Of a DNA stretch of 64,000 nucleotides, positions 51,399-61,056 are shown one piece after another (position 1 is the stretch's first letter; each line of letters opens with the position of its first letter). The notes beneath the pieces are model-generated. The model was not told the origin of the DNA and did not search any database. It worked only from the letters and a program-made list of their open reading frames with translations. This stretch comes from Nitzschia sp. DOCU1 (Eukaryota; Bacillariophyta; Bacillariophyceae; Bacillariales; Bacillariaceae), in NCBI GenBank assembly GCA_951394045.1, contig OX595985.1, positions 992,001 to 1,056,000 of the forward strand. Direction: 5' to 3'. The translations under genes were made by a program, and so were the position numbers.

Positions 51399-54300
51399 TT
51401 ACCATCCCATGATGACCTGTCTGTGTTTGACGAAGAGATCCTCGCTTAATGCTTTGGTCAGGATATCGGCAGGTTGATCTTCGGATCGGATATGATGTAT
51501 CTCGATGTCGCCTCTCTCCACATAGTCGTAGAAGTGAAATAGACGATTGTTGATATGCTTTGTTCTTGGTCTTGCTTTGGGAGTACGGGCGATCTCAATG
51601 GCGCCCATGTTGTCTTCGTAGACGCTGCAAGTGATGTGTGCCTTGTCGAAGTGCACATTGAATCCGAGTCCTTGCATCTCCCTCAGAAGCTCAATGATCG
51701 GTATAGCCTCTCGCAAAGCGTACGAGAGTCCTGTGATCTCCGATTCGCAGCTAGACAGAGCGATCTCTTGCTGTAGCTGTGATTTCCATGTGACTGGCAC
51801 TCCTGCGTAGCAGATGATGTAGCCGTGTCTGGAGCGAGCAGTGTCCTTGTCGAATCCTGCCAGTTCCTTGTCCCAGTTCCCCGCGAAGTCGGCGTCGACG
51901 AATACCTCCAATCCCTTCGAAGGATCTGCCTTGAAGATTATTCCTTTGTCTCGTGTGCCGAGCAGGTAACGTGTGATCCAGCGTATTGCATCGCCGTGTT
52001 CTTTCTTTGGGTCGATGGAGAACCGTGCACACTGGTGCACTGCGTATGCGATGTCTGGCCTTGATCCGCGCTCGACGTAGTTGAGCTTGCCGATGACACT
52101 CCTGTAGTGGAACGAGTCGTCGTGTGGTGTGGAGCTCAGGTGACGTGACAGTAGCCTGCTGGACGCCATGGGGATGTCCTTGGTTCGTACATTGTCATAC
52201 TGCATGCGTAGGTCCGATATCACCTGTTCGATTAGCTTGGGTTGCGTCAGGTGTATCGTTCCGTCTTCTTTCCGATCGATGTTGACTCCGAGAAAGTCCG
52301 TGAGATCTCCCTCAATGGTAATGTTGAGGTTTGCGTCTCTCATTTCCTGTATCGTTCGCTCGATCTCTGCCTGGTCAGGACCGGCTAAGATTGAGTCGTC
52401 GGTGTAGAGGACGTAGATCATGTTGCCCTTGTAGAATACACACTCGTCGTGCTTGGACACCACGAAATGGCACTTGTCGATGAGCCGTTTCCTCAGATAT
52501 TGATACCATATACGAGAGGCGCTTTTTCCCCCATAGAGGTTGCGGTTGACTCGTAGACAATACTTGCTTGGGTCGTCAACGCCGTCGAGGGTGAATCCCT
52601 TTGGTAGCTTCATGTAGAGGTCCCTGTCTGCTGGCGCGTGTGGGTACGCGAGCACGTAGTCGAGTTGGACCGTTCGCCAATTGAAGAGTAGAACCAGCGC
52701 CAGCAGTAGCCTTATCGAGGGCCATCCGGCAACCGGAGCATACGTCTGATCGTAGTGCTCGCCGTGTCGCATTCGAGAACCGTCGATATTGCATCGTGCC
52801 TTGTATTTCTTGATTGCGCCCGTCCTTATGTCGCGCTTGCGGCGCAGTTGCCACACTGCAGGTAGCACGGTAGTCCCCGTTGGTATGTCGGTGAGTAACA
52901 TGATGGTGTAGACTCCCATGTCGACCTGTTGCTTGATCTCCAGTTCCATTGCTTCGCCGAACTGTTCCCAGTCGCTCTCCCTCTGAGCCTCGTGAAGATA
53001 CAGAGTGTCGGGGTCTGCATTGGCTTTGTAGGCATAGAGTGGGTTCAGGTCCTCGTTGATGGACCTGCCGTCGCTTGGGAACATCGCCTGGAAGGAGAAC
53101 ACTTCGCCAGGAACATCACTTTGCGTAGTGAGTTCCGCTGTCATTGCTTCTATCAGTCGTTGCGCAGGTTGCACGCGTCTCTGCGATCGCCTGGTGGCCG
53201 TACCAGATTCTGATTGCATTCGTGGAGACTGGTGTTGTTGTGTAGATGGCTGTTGTTTGCCATTCCCGGGTGTGTTCCCTTCTGTAACGGTGGGAGAACC
53301 GCTGTCCCTGTCTGTCTTCGGGGACATGTCGACTGTGCGTGGTTCAGGTGGTGCCACGTAGGCTCCCTCTGGAACTTGGGTGCCCTCTCTTGTCTGAGAG
53401 TTTTGTGTAGTGACCTGTTTTCTTTTCGAAGCTGTGGTTGTCGCATTGCCCTGCTTGGGTGCTGTCACATTCGCTTGTGACTGCTGAACAAACCCCGCCT
53501 TGATTTGCCATAGCGATTGTTGTGTGCTAGCACTCTCCACCGACTGGTAGAGTTGTGCTATGGTGTCAAACATTGTGTCCATCTTGATGTGGAACTGTGG
53601 AGACACAAGTCCCGTCTTGATGTCCAGCACCAGCGCAATAGAACGAGAGTGGTGTGGTGATCGTCCCAGGTACACCCCAACCCTCGCTCTACTGACCCAC
53701 TTGTGGAGCGGTTTGTTCTGTTGCAAGTTCCTGTCCAACACGTACACTGGACAACCGAAGTGTTGCCAGCGCTTGGCGTTGGTGGAGACCTTCGTACTGT
53801 AGAAGAGCTCCGCTGGGGAGCGGTAGTCAGGTTTGTCGGCCAGATTGGGTGTCGCGTTGTTTGCATCGTTCGCAATTCGGAGGGCGTATGGCCAGAGGTT
53901 CGCCGAGATCTCCTGTGGCCATTGTCGTTTTGCGTAGGTCAGTTGTGTGCGCGTCAGCTCTTGTAGTCGTCTGATTCGAGCTTCCGCCTGTCCGTTCTGG
54001 TGATGCGCGTTGACTCCCGCGAATGAGAGACCTTGCTCGCATTTGTGGCAGTCAAGCACCCATTTGTTGGCCTTGAAAATTCCATTGTCGGCATGATAAT
54101 GTTGGACTCTGAAACCGTTTTGCTGGCACAGACGTTCGAATGCATGCTTGCCCTCGATCGTCTCGTCAGCACTAGCGGTCTTCTGCAGGTAGACGTAGCC
54201 GAACGATGAGTAGCTGTCCACGTAGACAGTTGCATACACGTATCGCTTCGTCGTCAAGATACCTGTCATCTGCGCGATGAACCCCGGTGTTGGGGACTTC

Positions 54301-55613
54301 ATTTGGTCGACCGAGACCACTTCACCCGGTTTTGTTGGTAAGTAAGCTTCGTCCTTGTTGATTGGTGCCTTCTGCCTCCACTGACGCTTTGTTGCTTTAC
54401 CGAACATGCAGGCTGCACATACGGGAACGCGACATTTGGCCAGTCGCCTTGGGATGATGGAGTATCGCGCCATGATCTGTAGTTTCCGAAAGGATACATG
54501 GGCGAAGCGCAGATGGTAAGTCAGTAATTCGGTCTCGAGCTTCCTTTCCTCTCTCTCAACCTCTGTTTCATCCACTATCCTCGCAGGATTGGCAGGTGGA
54601 GCAGGCGTTGGTCCGAGTAAGTTTTCTGTGTCGTCGCGTATGTTGTTGTTAACGTCGTCGCTAACATTATCGTTGCCTATATTCGAGAAATCCGCAGGAT
54701 CGTCATCTTCATCGTCGGAGATAACCTGTGCATCGAATGCCAGGACGTCGTCGCCGTCATCGTCGAATCCTGCCTCCGCACAAAACGCCGCAAACTTGGA
54801 GTATCCGGGGGCGGTCCGACACGTCGCCACGTTGGTGACCGGATCGAGTGGGATCGTTTTGGTGAAGTCTTTGGAGCTGAGGATGACGCGGTCGTGTGTG
54901 GTTGTCGATTGGGCTGGGCCGCGATGTTGTCTTTTCATTTGTTGGGCCCAATGTTGTGGGCTGAAGAGGCGTATTCCGCATCCAGGTACGTAGTAGGAAT
55001 CGTGCAGAGTGAAGTCGTGCACGTCGCCGCCGTCGGCTTCTAACCTTACTTTTGCTGTTCCTGTTGACACATTCGTGGCCTTGGCTCCCATGAACCCGTT
55101 CACGATCCGATTTGTTGGCTGTAGTTCACCGGGGAAGTCCTCGATGAACCCCGATAGGTAAGCCGTCGCGCGATTGTCGATCCCAAGGGTTGTCGAGTCT
55201 GTATCGATCACTGCTAACCGTTCTCCTTTGTTCGTCATCGTCTCCATTGCCAATAGGACTTGCCAGACTTGTAGTGTTCGCGGCGCTGCAAAGTTGATGC
55301 TGCCGCAGACGTGACATTGTAGCGGCATGTCGTTGCGTCGGTACTTGCTGGCGATGTCCCGTCGTCGCCTCACTTCCTTGTTTTGTTGACTGTGCTTCAT
55401 TCGCAGCCTAAAACTAGTCCAAATCGCGATTTTCCAGGCTCGTAGATATGCTAAATAGCGAGTTAACTTAGCCCGAAAGCGTTGCTTCTTAGGATAGTAG
55501 TAGTAGCAGCTGTCGGCATAGACCGTCACCCATATGTAGATTATCAAGTACGCCAGGCCAATGTATGTCCATACGGCCAGGGTATCTTGTAACCTCGTCG
55601 GCAGATTGAGGAA
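51399..55613 (-). CDS. Pol polyprotein, element 2 (PR-IN-RT-RH)
   Basis: Same length and domain order as the element 1 polyprotein, also in frame with its gag across one UGA. It differs by a Ser in VDMSPK and a Ser in ITCSVYEDN. All IN, RT (YTDD) and RH motifs are intact, and the protease-like site again reads GIDNRAT. Confidence 0.92.
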   Translation of the reverse strand, partial: FLNLPTRLQDTLAVWTYIGLAYLIIYIWVTVYADSCYYYYPKKQRFRAKLTRYLAYLRAWKIAIWTSFRLRMKHSQQNKEVRRRRDIASKYRRNDMPLQCHVCGSINFAAPRTLQVWQVLLAMETMTNKGERLAVIDTDSTTLGIDNRATAYLSGFIEDFPGELQPTNRIVNGFMGAKATNVSTGTAKVRLEADGGDVHDFTLHDSYYVPGCGIRLFSPQHWAQQMKRQHRGPAQSTTTHDRVILSSKDFTKTIPLDPVTNVATCRTAPGYSKFAAFCAEAGFDDDGDDVLAFDAQVISDDEDDDPADFSNIGNDNVSDDVNNNIRDDTENLLGPTPAPPANPARIVDETEVEREERKLETELLTYHLRFAHVSFRKLQIMARYSIIPRRLAKCRVPVCAACMFGKATKRQWRQKAPINKDEAYLPTKPGEVVSVDQMKSPTPGFIAQMTGILTTKRYVYATVYVDSYSSFGYVYLQKTASADETIEGKHAFERLCQQNGFRVQHYHADNGIFKANKWVLDCHKCEQGLSFAGVNAHHQNGQAEARIRRLQELTRTQLTYAKRQWPQEISANLWPYALRIANDANNATPNLADKPDYRSPAELFYSTKVSTNAKRWQHFGCPVYVLDRNLQQNKPLHKWVSRARVGVYLGRSPHHSRSIALVLDIKTGLVSPQFHIKMDTMFDTIAQLYQSVESASTQQSLWQIKAGFVQQSQANVTAPKQGNATTTASKRKQVTTQNSQTREGTQVPEGAYVAPPEPRTVDMSPKTDRDSGSPTVTEGNTPGNGKQQPSTQQHQSPRMQSESGTATRRSQRRVQPAQRLIEAMTAELTTQSDVPGEVFSFQAMFPSDGRSINEDLNPLYAYKANADPDTLYLHEAQRESDWEQFGEAMELEIKQQVDMGVYTIMLLTDIPTGTTVLPAVWQLRRKRDIRTGAIKKYKARCNIDGSRMRHGEHYDQTYAPVAGWPSIRLLLALVLLFNWRTVQLDYVLAYPHAPADRDLYMKLPKGFTLDGVDDPSKYCLRVNRNLYGGKSASRIWYQYLRKRLIDKCHFVVSKHDECVFYKGNMIYVLYTDDSILAGPDQAEIERTIQEMRDANLNITIEGDLTDFLGVNIDRKEDGTIHLTQPKLIEQVISDLRMQYDNVRTKDIPMASSRLLSRHLSSTPHDDSFHYRSVIGKLNYVERGSRPDIAYAVHQCARFSIDPKKEHGDAIRWITRYLLGTRDKGIIFKADPSKGLEVFVDADFAGNWDKELAGFDKDTARSRHGYIICYAGVPVTWKSQLQQEIALSSCESEITGLSYALREAIPIIELLREMQGLGFNVHFDKAHITCSVYEDNMGAIEIARTPKARPRTKHINNRLFHFYDYVERGDIEIHHIRSEDQPADILTKALSEDLFVKHRQVIMGW

Positions 55614-56972
55614 TCACTCCTCAGTTTCTTCGGCGATATCGGCGAGAGCAGTCATTGCTTTTGCAAACTTCGACTCTTGTTTAGTCGTTGTAGTCGGCGT
55701 TGCTGGTTTCGAAGTTGTCGCGTTGCCTCCATCCTTTCCCTTTCCCAATCCTTTCTTCTCGCACTTGTCGGTCGAATGGCGGCACCACTTTTGATGATTG
55801 GCGCAGAACCACCATTGCTTGCCATCGACTGTCTTGTTTGTGGGTTCCCCAGCTTTGGGTTTGACGGACACCCACGCAGGCATGTCGGACTTCTTCTTCT
55901 TGTTGTTGCCTTTGGCCTTGCCGGCTTTGTTGTCATTGCTTTCAGTCGTTCTAGACTTGCCGGCAGTTCTCTGTTGACCTTGGAGTCGTTTCAGAGTGGC
56001 CTCGAGCACCATAATCTTTTCTTCTTCCGAAGATGGTGCGTTCCACTGGTTCTTTTCGACTAGCACCTCGTACTTGTTTTTGGCCAATGCCATGAGAGTG
56101 CTTGGAGTGATCGCCGTGGTTCCATCCTCGTATTCCTCTTCTTTCTTCTCGATGTAGGCAATGAATCGTTTGTCGCTTGCGGCGTGATAGCCTTTGAACA
56201 AATTTACCAAAAGGTCGTTTGTGATCTCGCCTCGCGCGGCTAAAGCATCCACAAGTCCTTTTACGTACAGATTCAGCTTGCCTATGTCGTTGCCTATGGT
56301 AGGTAGGTAGGTATCCAGAGAGGAGAGTTGAGTCCTGATGTGTGCGGTTGTTGCGTTCGTGTCGATGCTTGATTCCCGTATGACCACTTTGAGTAGGAGA
56401 ATTCCCACGCCCTTGTTGCTGACAGTGTACTCGTCCTTGTATGCTGCTATCTTGTTGCGACCCGATGCATTTAAGCTGTTCATGATGCAGTTGTACGCTT
56501 GCACGGAGTCTTGAGCAGCTCGATTCTGAGCGTTGACGTAGACTTGTGCACACTGATGCAGGTAGTCGAGGGTGTACTCTCCGTAGTGATTGAGGAAATT
56601 GGATGCTGGTCCGATTGGATTGTTGGGATCTTCAGGGATTGCTAGGAAGGAGTCGTCCCATCCGTTGATAGCTGCTCGTCCGCCTTTCCTGTTGAGGAAA
56701 TCCTTCATTCGTTCGGGAGAGCAGTCGAAGCCTTCTTCGTCGGATGAGTACATTGAGGAAGTTGCGGATGACCAAATCTTCATTCCCTCGGATGTCGTGT
56801 AGTCAAGCACATTCGCATGTGCGAGAGCTGGCGTGAGTGCAAACGTTGGCGCAGCGATGTTTTGCTGAGCTGGCGGCCCCGCTGGGGGGACCGCTGGTGG
56901 CACGACCGGAGGCGGTACTATCGGTGGTATCATTGGTGGAACCACTGGAGGAACCTGAAGGTTGGCGGCCAT
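55614..56972 (-). CDS. Gag protein, element 2
   Basis: 452 aa, identical in sequence to the gag of element 1, with the same Pro-rich start, Cys/His cluster and terminal UGA (55614-55616). Confidence 0.9.
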   Translation of the reverse strand: MAANLQVPPVVPPMIPPIVPPPVVPPAVPPAGPPAQQNIAAPTFALTPALAHANVLDYTTSEGMKIWSSATSSMYSSDEEGFDCSPERMKDFLNRKGGRAAINGWDDSFLAIPEDPNNPIGPASNFLNHYGEYTLDYLHQCAQVYVNAQNRAAQDSVQAYNCIMNSLNASGRNKIAAYKDEYTVSNKGVGILLLKVVIRESSIDTNATTAHIRTQLSSLDTYLPTIGNDIGKLNLYVKGLVDALAARGEITNDLLVNLFKGYHAASDKRFIAYIEKKEEEYEDGTTAITPSTLMALAKNKYEVLVEKNQWNAPSSEEEKIMVLEATLKRLQGQQRTAGKSRTTESNDNKAGKAKGNNKKKKSDMPAWVSVKPKAGEPTNKTVDGKQWWFCANHQKWCRHSTDKCEKKGLGKGKDGGNATTSKPATPTTTTKQESKFAKAMTALADIAEETEE

Positions 56973-57029
56973 TGTAGCTGATGATTAACTGTTGAAGAAC
57001 TTGTATGTCTCTTATGCGCAGAGGAAGCG

Positions 57030-57341
57030 TGTTGAAATCTACGATGACCGGTACTGGCTAATCGTAAAAAGAGCTCAAATAACTTGTGGTTGTGTTGCAG
57101 TGTGTTGATTCTGAAACTTATGAGCACTAACAGTGCGTAAACTAAATGTATGCTGTCGAGATAGACAGCTGATGTACTCTGATTTGTATCGTACTTAGTG
57201 CCATCTCCATGCCTTCTCCTCGTTGGAGTCAGCACGTGGCTGTTCGGGAGTGAACGTTGCACTTCCCTATACGATTGCGTCATCACGCTGATGACGTCGT
57301 GAAGAGCGATCCTTGACCACCAGATTTACCGTATTTGAACA
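57030..57341 (-). repeat. 5' LTR of element 2
   Basis: 312 bp, the promoter end of element 2. Its outer edge lies 171 bases upstream of the MgtE-like ATG, pointing away from that gene. Carries the same CGTCATCA/TGATGACG palindrome. Confidence 0.95.
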
Positions 57342-57512
57342 AGCGCTCAGATCAAGATTTTGCCAACGCTCCGATGATCAATCCCCCTCTCTAGTATCTA
57401 TCCGAATGAAGCTTAGTTGCCAATGATCACATCATCCACGTCGATTTGAGGAAGCCATTTACCCCTGGGCGAAACAATTTTCGATTTAGAGTTTGCCAGG
57501 AACACACTTGTC

Positions 57513-58930
57513 ATGACGCCTTCAAGTTCGGATCGACGATTTGTGTTTTCGCTGTTATTGCTGAGTCGGAATTTGTCCAATTCAAATGCTTGGGGACAAC
57601 TTAGACTGGCCCCTCAGATTCATTCCTCTCCTATATCGGCGTCTTCAGTCTCAAGTTCATATGGGGATCGACCCTTTATTGTTCCCAGCCGAACAAAACG
57701 GATCAGGAATGCAATTTGTCGGATAGCCCCCTTTCGATCATCAAACCGAGACGACTCAGATTATTCTATCTTGAAATCCGAAAACTCGATATTAAGAGAT
57801 GTGATTCGACAACTCGAAGAAGAAAATCTGAGACTCAAGAAGCGGGCTCAACGAGTGGTGGGGCTGGAGACTTTTGAAGGAGAACGCTTCTTTCGAGATG
57901 AAATGGATGCTCCCATGCCAAGTCTAGGAGGAATAACCTTGTCGGGTGAAGAAATCGCGCAAGATGACATGTGGTGCGATCAGTTAGAAGAAGGTGAGAC
58001 ACCGGGTGGTACAGCTAAAGCAAAACGGTCTGGATTGACTTCGTTGTTCTAACTAGTCTGCGTTTGTCATGTTCCCTAACTTGATTTCAGGTGAATGTCC
58101 AATCGAACCTGCCATATCGTTTAGCGAAGCCCTTCGTGACCGTGCGTATTGGTTGGTGGGTCTGCTGTTACTGCAGTCATTTTCGGGGATCATTCTAAGC
58201 CGCAACGAAGCGCTTTTAGCTGATCACCCTGTCATTATTTTCTTTTTGACTATGTTGGGTAAGTCGGTGGCGGGACGCTCTGGGACAACCGTGAAACTCC
58301 GCTCACGATATCATGTATTTCGCGCCTGTTTTTGATTTCGTAGTGGGAGCTGGGGGCAACGCAGGCAACCAAGCGAGCGTTCGAGGTACGTTTGAATGAA
58401 TCAGCGCCGCCTGGTCGTTAGCGATCGACATGCAACCCTAATACCTGCGCCGTGTCGTCTTTCAGTGATTCGAGGCTTGGCACTGGGAACGCTCAATGAG
58501 CGCACACGGACCCAGTTTCTAACGCGAGAGCTAAAGATGGCAGGTGCTTTGTCTATGATTCTGAGCGTCGCTGGGTTTTGCCGAGCAATATTTTTCAAGA
58601 CGGCATTTCCGGAGGCCATGGCTGTTACGGCAGCGTTGGCCATGATTGTGTTTAGCAGTATTTGCCTTGGGGCGGTGTTACCAATTATTCTGGAGTGGAT
58701 GGGCGTCGATCCGGCACATTCATCCACAACCATTCAAGGTGAGACTTTCCTGGACATATGAGGAATAGCTGGTTCCTATTGGCGGACTAGGCATAAAGGT
58801 CCTCACTACGTTTTGCTTCACCGCAGTGATCATGGATATTCTCGGCGTCATACTGGCAGTTACCGTATCAAGGGCGATCCTTGATGGTCCGCTCGGCGTG
58901 TTCCTGATTGATAAACTTGGCGGTGCATAA
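57513..58930 (+). CDS. MgtE/SLC41-type divalent cation transporter, five exons
   Basis: Exons 57513-57993, 58091-58258, 58344-58385, 58466-58738 and 58827-58930; introns of 97, 85, 80 and 88 nt are all GT-AG and all phase 1, giving 355 aa. The third exon is only 42 nt and encodes most of VGAGGNAGNQASVRG, the core of the MgtE membrane domain. EALRDRAYWLVGLLLLQSFSG, then VIRGLALGTL, and hydrophobic helices to the end complete one MgtE domain of about five helices. Residues 90-125 form a coiled coil (SILRDVIRQLEEENLRLKKR). The N-terminus (FVFSLLLLSRN...SNSNAWGQLRLAP) could be a presequence with Trp at the plastid motif position. Predicted Mg2+ channel/transporter; the cytosolic CBS domains of bacterial MgtE are absent. 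Confidence 0.82.
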
Positions 58931-59115
58931 ACTAAATAAGCGCATCGACAGCAAGGCATGAAGAGTATGAAAAACTAAGTCAGTAGTTTATATTATGAAT
59001 TTGCAATAGACGAACGATTCGAAAGCTTCACTGGACGCAAGCCTGAATGGCCGATCTGCTACAAGATTGGTACACACGGTATAAATGCACATATGGTATA
59101 CATGCAAAGGCGATG

Positions 59116-59955
59116 TTATCTTGCTGGCTCCGTCAAGACACTCAAATCATCGCTTGGCGTTTTGCTCTGCGTACGATTGACTCGCTTTCGCTGTTCCACG
59201 TATACTTTCATTCGAGGGAGAATTGGTTCTCGCTTCTTCTGCCGTCTCAGACGTGAAAGCAGCGAGGGGGTCAGAGAAACATTGTCATCCACTTCACTCA
59301 ACAAGATATGATTTGAAGTCCAAACTTCCGGTTCCGTTGCTGTGGAGAAACTGATTTCTCGAGGTATAGATTCTACATTCGGTGCTAGGAGCTGGGCCGG
59401 TGGGTCCTTCTCCTTAGTATGTTCGTTCTTTTGTTGTTTCGTCGGCACTGCCTGTTCCTGAATCTCTTCACGAATCCGATCGCATTCGCAACCGCACAAT
59501 GTTAAACCAGAAAATATTTCGACTAGATCGAAGGAGCCTGGCGATGAATCAGATTGGCCCGTATCTTGATCCGTCGGTTCTGCGGACTTTGGCTCTTTCG
59601 TCTGATTTGCTTTCAGCACCGGAAAAGACCTGTGTGCTGCTATTTGCGGAGAACAACAGGTTAAGGCCTTTTCTTCCGGGCATACCACGGCAGAGCCCTC
59701 CGCTCGCCTTGATTCCTTCACAAGTTGGCTTCCGATGTTGTATAATCTGTTTACGTGAATTCGCTGCCTCTCGGTATGGATCCTTGGCTCATCCATGAAT
59801 TTTCTGCTGCCGCTGCGATCTAGTAGCAACGGGGATTGCGGTTGGTACGTGCGCTTCGTCTTCGTCCCAGGACTACGGAAGACAACTTCCTTCGGCGGGT
59901 CATCTTTCACATTCTTCCCAGGGATGGAACTCCTTATTCGATTGATGAATCCCAT
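59116..59955 (-). CDS. Hypothetical protein
   Basis: 279 aa, single exon, ATG at 59955 (GFINRIRSSIPGKN). Hydrophilic, with two Cys pairs (LTCCSP, LCGCECD) and a basic C-terminal half (LLSRLRRQKKREPILPRMK). No membrane segment, signal peptide or recognised domain. Codon use looks coding-like, and the frame is clean over 840 bases; I cannot suggest a role. Confidence 0.5.
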   Translation of the reverse strand: MGFINRIRSSIPGKNVKDDPPKEVVFRSPGTKTKRTYQPQSPLLLDRSGSRKFMDEPRIHTERQRIHVNRLYNIGSQLVKESRRAEGSAVVCPEEKALTCCSPQIAAHRSFPVLKANQTKEPKSAEPTDQDTGQSDSSPGSFDLVEIFSGLTLCGCECDRIREEIQEQAVPTKQQKNEHTKEKDPPAQLLAPNVESIPREISFSTATEPEVWTSNHILLSEVDDNVSLTPSLLSRLRRQKKREPILPRMKVYVEQRKRVNRTQSKTPSDDLSVLTEPAR

Positions 59956-61056
59956 GACAACCTTCTTTTAGGGCGGGACCGTTCCTGGTTGCTGTACAAG
60001 GCAATCTCTGCGCTAAGCAACACAGTCTCCCGCAATTGAAACGAGGTTCATTGCAATATGATGGCTAAATCCGGTTGCTGTTGACAGCAAGGTGGCCGAT
60101 CGACGAATTCAAGTTGAAAGTGGGATTTATTCGTGATGAAGCTCCAAATCTACTGATGTCTGCACCGGCGGCAAAATTGGCGCCTCGACTGGCGTTCTCA
60201 CACATGGAACCTGGCTGGCCTATTTAACGCGCACTTTCGGTTCAGCCGCATGAAATTTTTGTTCTTCTAAATGAATTTGTCGTACAAGAAAAGTTGTTCA
60301 CACAATTGCCGTTCGAACAGCTGTCACTATCAAGGAAAAAGACATTTGCTTCTCTACTAGTAGTAGAGTAGTAGACTGACTGTTCCACCGACCACTCCAC
60401 CATCATTTCGCCCTATACTACGATAAGATAGTTGGTAAAGTAGCTGTCTGTTGGCAGCGAAGTTCACTGCGTGATTCTTCCCTTATTACTACATACCTTA
60501 TTTTAGTTGACACGATGCTTTGGTAGTAGCTCCCTCCATGGTGATGGTGTGCTGTTAGTTCGCTGCTGTGTTTCAGTGCAGAAGTAATCGAAAGCAATAG
60601 CAAAAGCATAACTTCGAGCTAGCTAATGAGGAGAGGCCGAAGTCCTAGTCCCTCAGAGGTAATACCAACGAAAACTGTCTTTCTTTGGATAATGCTATCG
60701 TACGTAGCTAGAGAACGCTGGTCGTAAAGAGAAGTTCGGGTGCCATAGTAGTCCCTATCATACCTTCCCGAAGTAGACAACGAAGGTCTGCGGCGGGACG
60801 ACGCCGCCGCCGCCGCCGCCCGGAACCGGGGATTCGACCCGTTCGACCTCATTGTGGGAGTCAGACAAAGATCGAGACGTGGATACCGTTCCCACCACCC
60901 AGCACCACTCATTTCATCATTTCGACTCCACATGCCATTGCACTCTTCGTTGTCGACAAAAGCAAAGAATCTTCAGGCTCTCTCATTGTTTAGATCTTTA
61001 ACCTAACATATCACGATTCGTCAATCTTTGACGCCAAAAGAAAATCAGCATCAAGG
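59956..61056. other. Intergenic, no supported gene
   Basis: 1.1 kb between divergent genes. Contains a TAGTAG-rich stretch (60355-60375) and a (CCG)n run (60801-60820). A minus-strand frame at 60619-60933 is Ala/Arg-rich because of the triplet run and is not convincing. Confidence 0.45.

Larger units (their letters stand above)
51057..57341 (-). mobile_element. Copia-type LTR retrotransposon, element 2 (CoDi-like), complete, inverted
   Basis: 6,285 bp, same family and length as element 1 but on the minus strand. Its target duplication is AGCGCT (51051-51056 and 57342-57347), different from that of element 1, so it is an independent insertion and not part of an inverted duplication of the locus. 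LTRs 51057-51368 and 57030-57341. Both element ends facing BDP1 are 3' LTRs, so the two elements are transcribed toward each other. Confidence 0.95.

Noticed and set aside
41680..57347. The two Copia copies as a single large inverted duplication of the locus
   Set aside because: Their target-site duplications differ (AGTTGC and AGCGCT) and the similarity stops exactly at the LTR ends, so they are separate insertions.
60820..60845. tRNA-like T-arm (GGGTCGAATCCCC on the minus strand)
   Set aside because: The T-loop lacks one base and no acceptor, D or anticodon stems fit around it.
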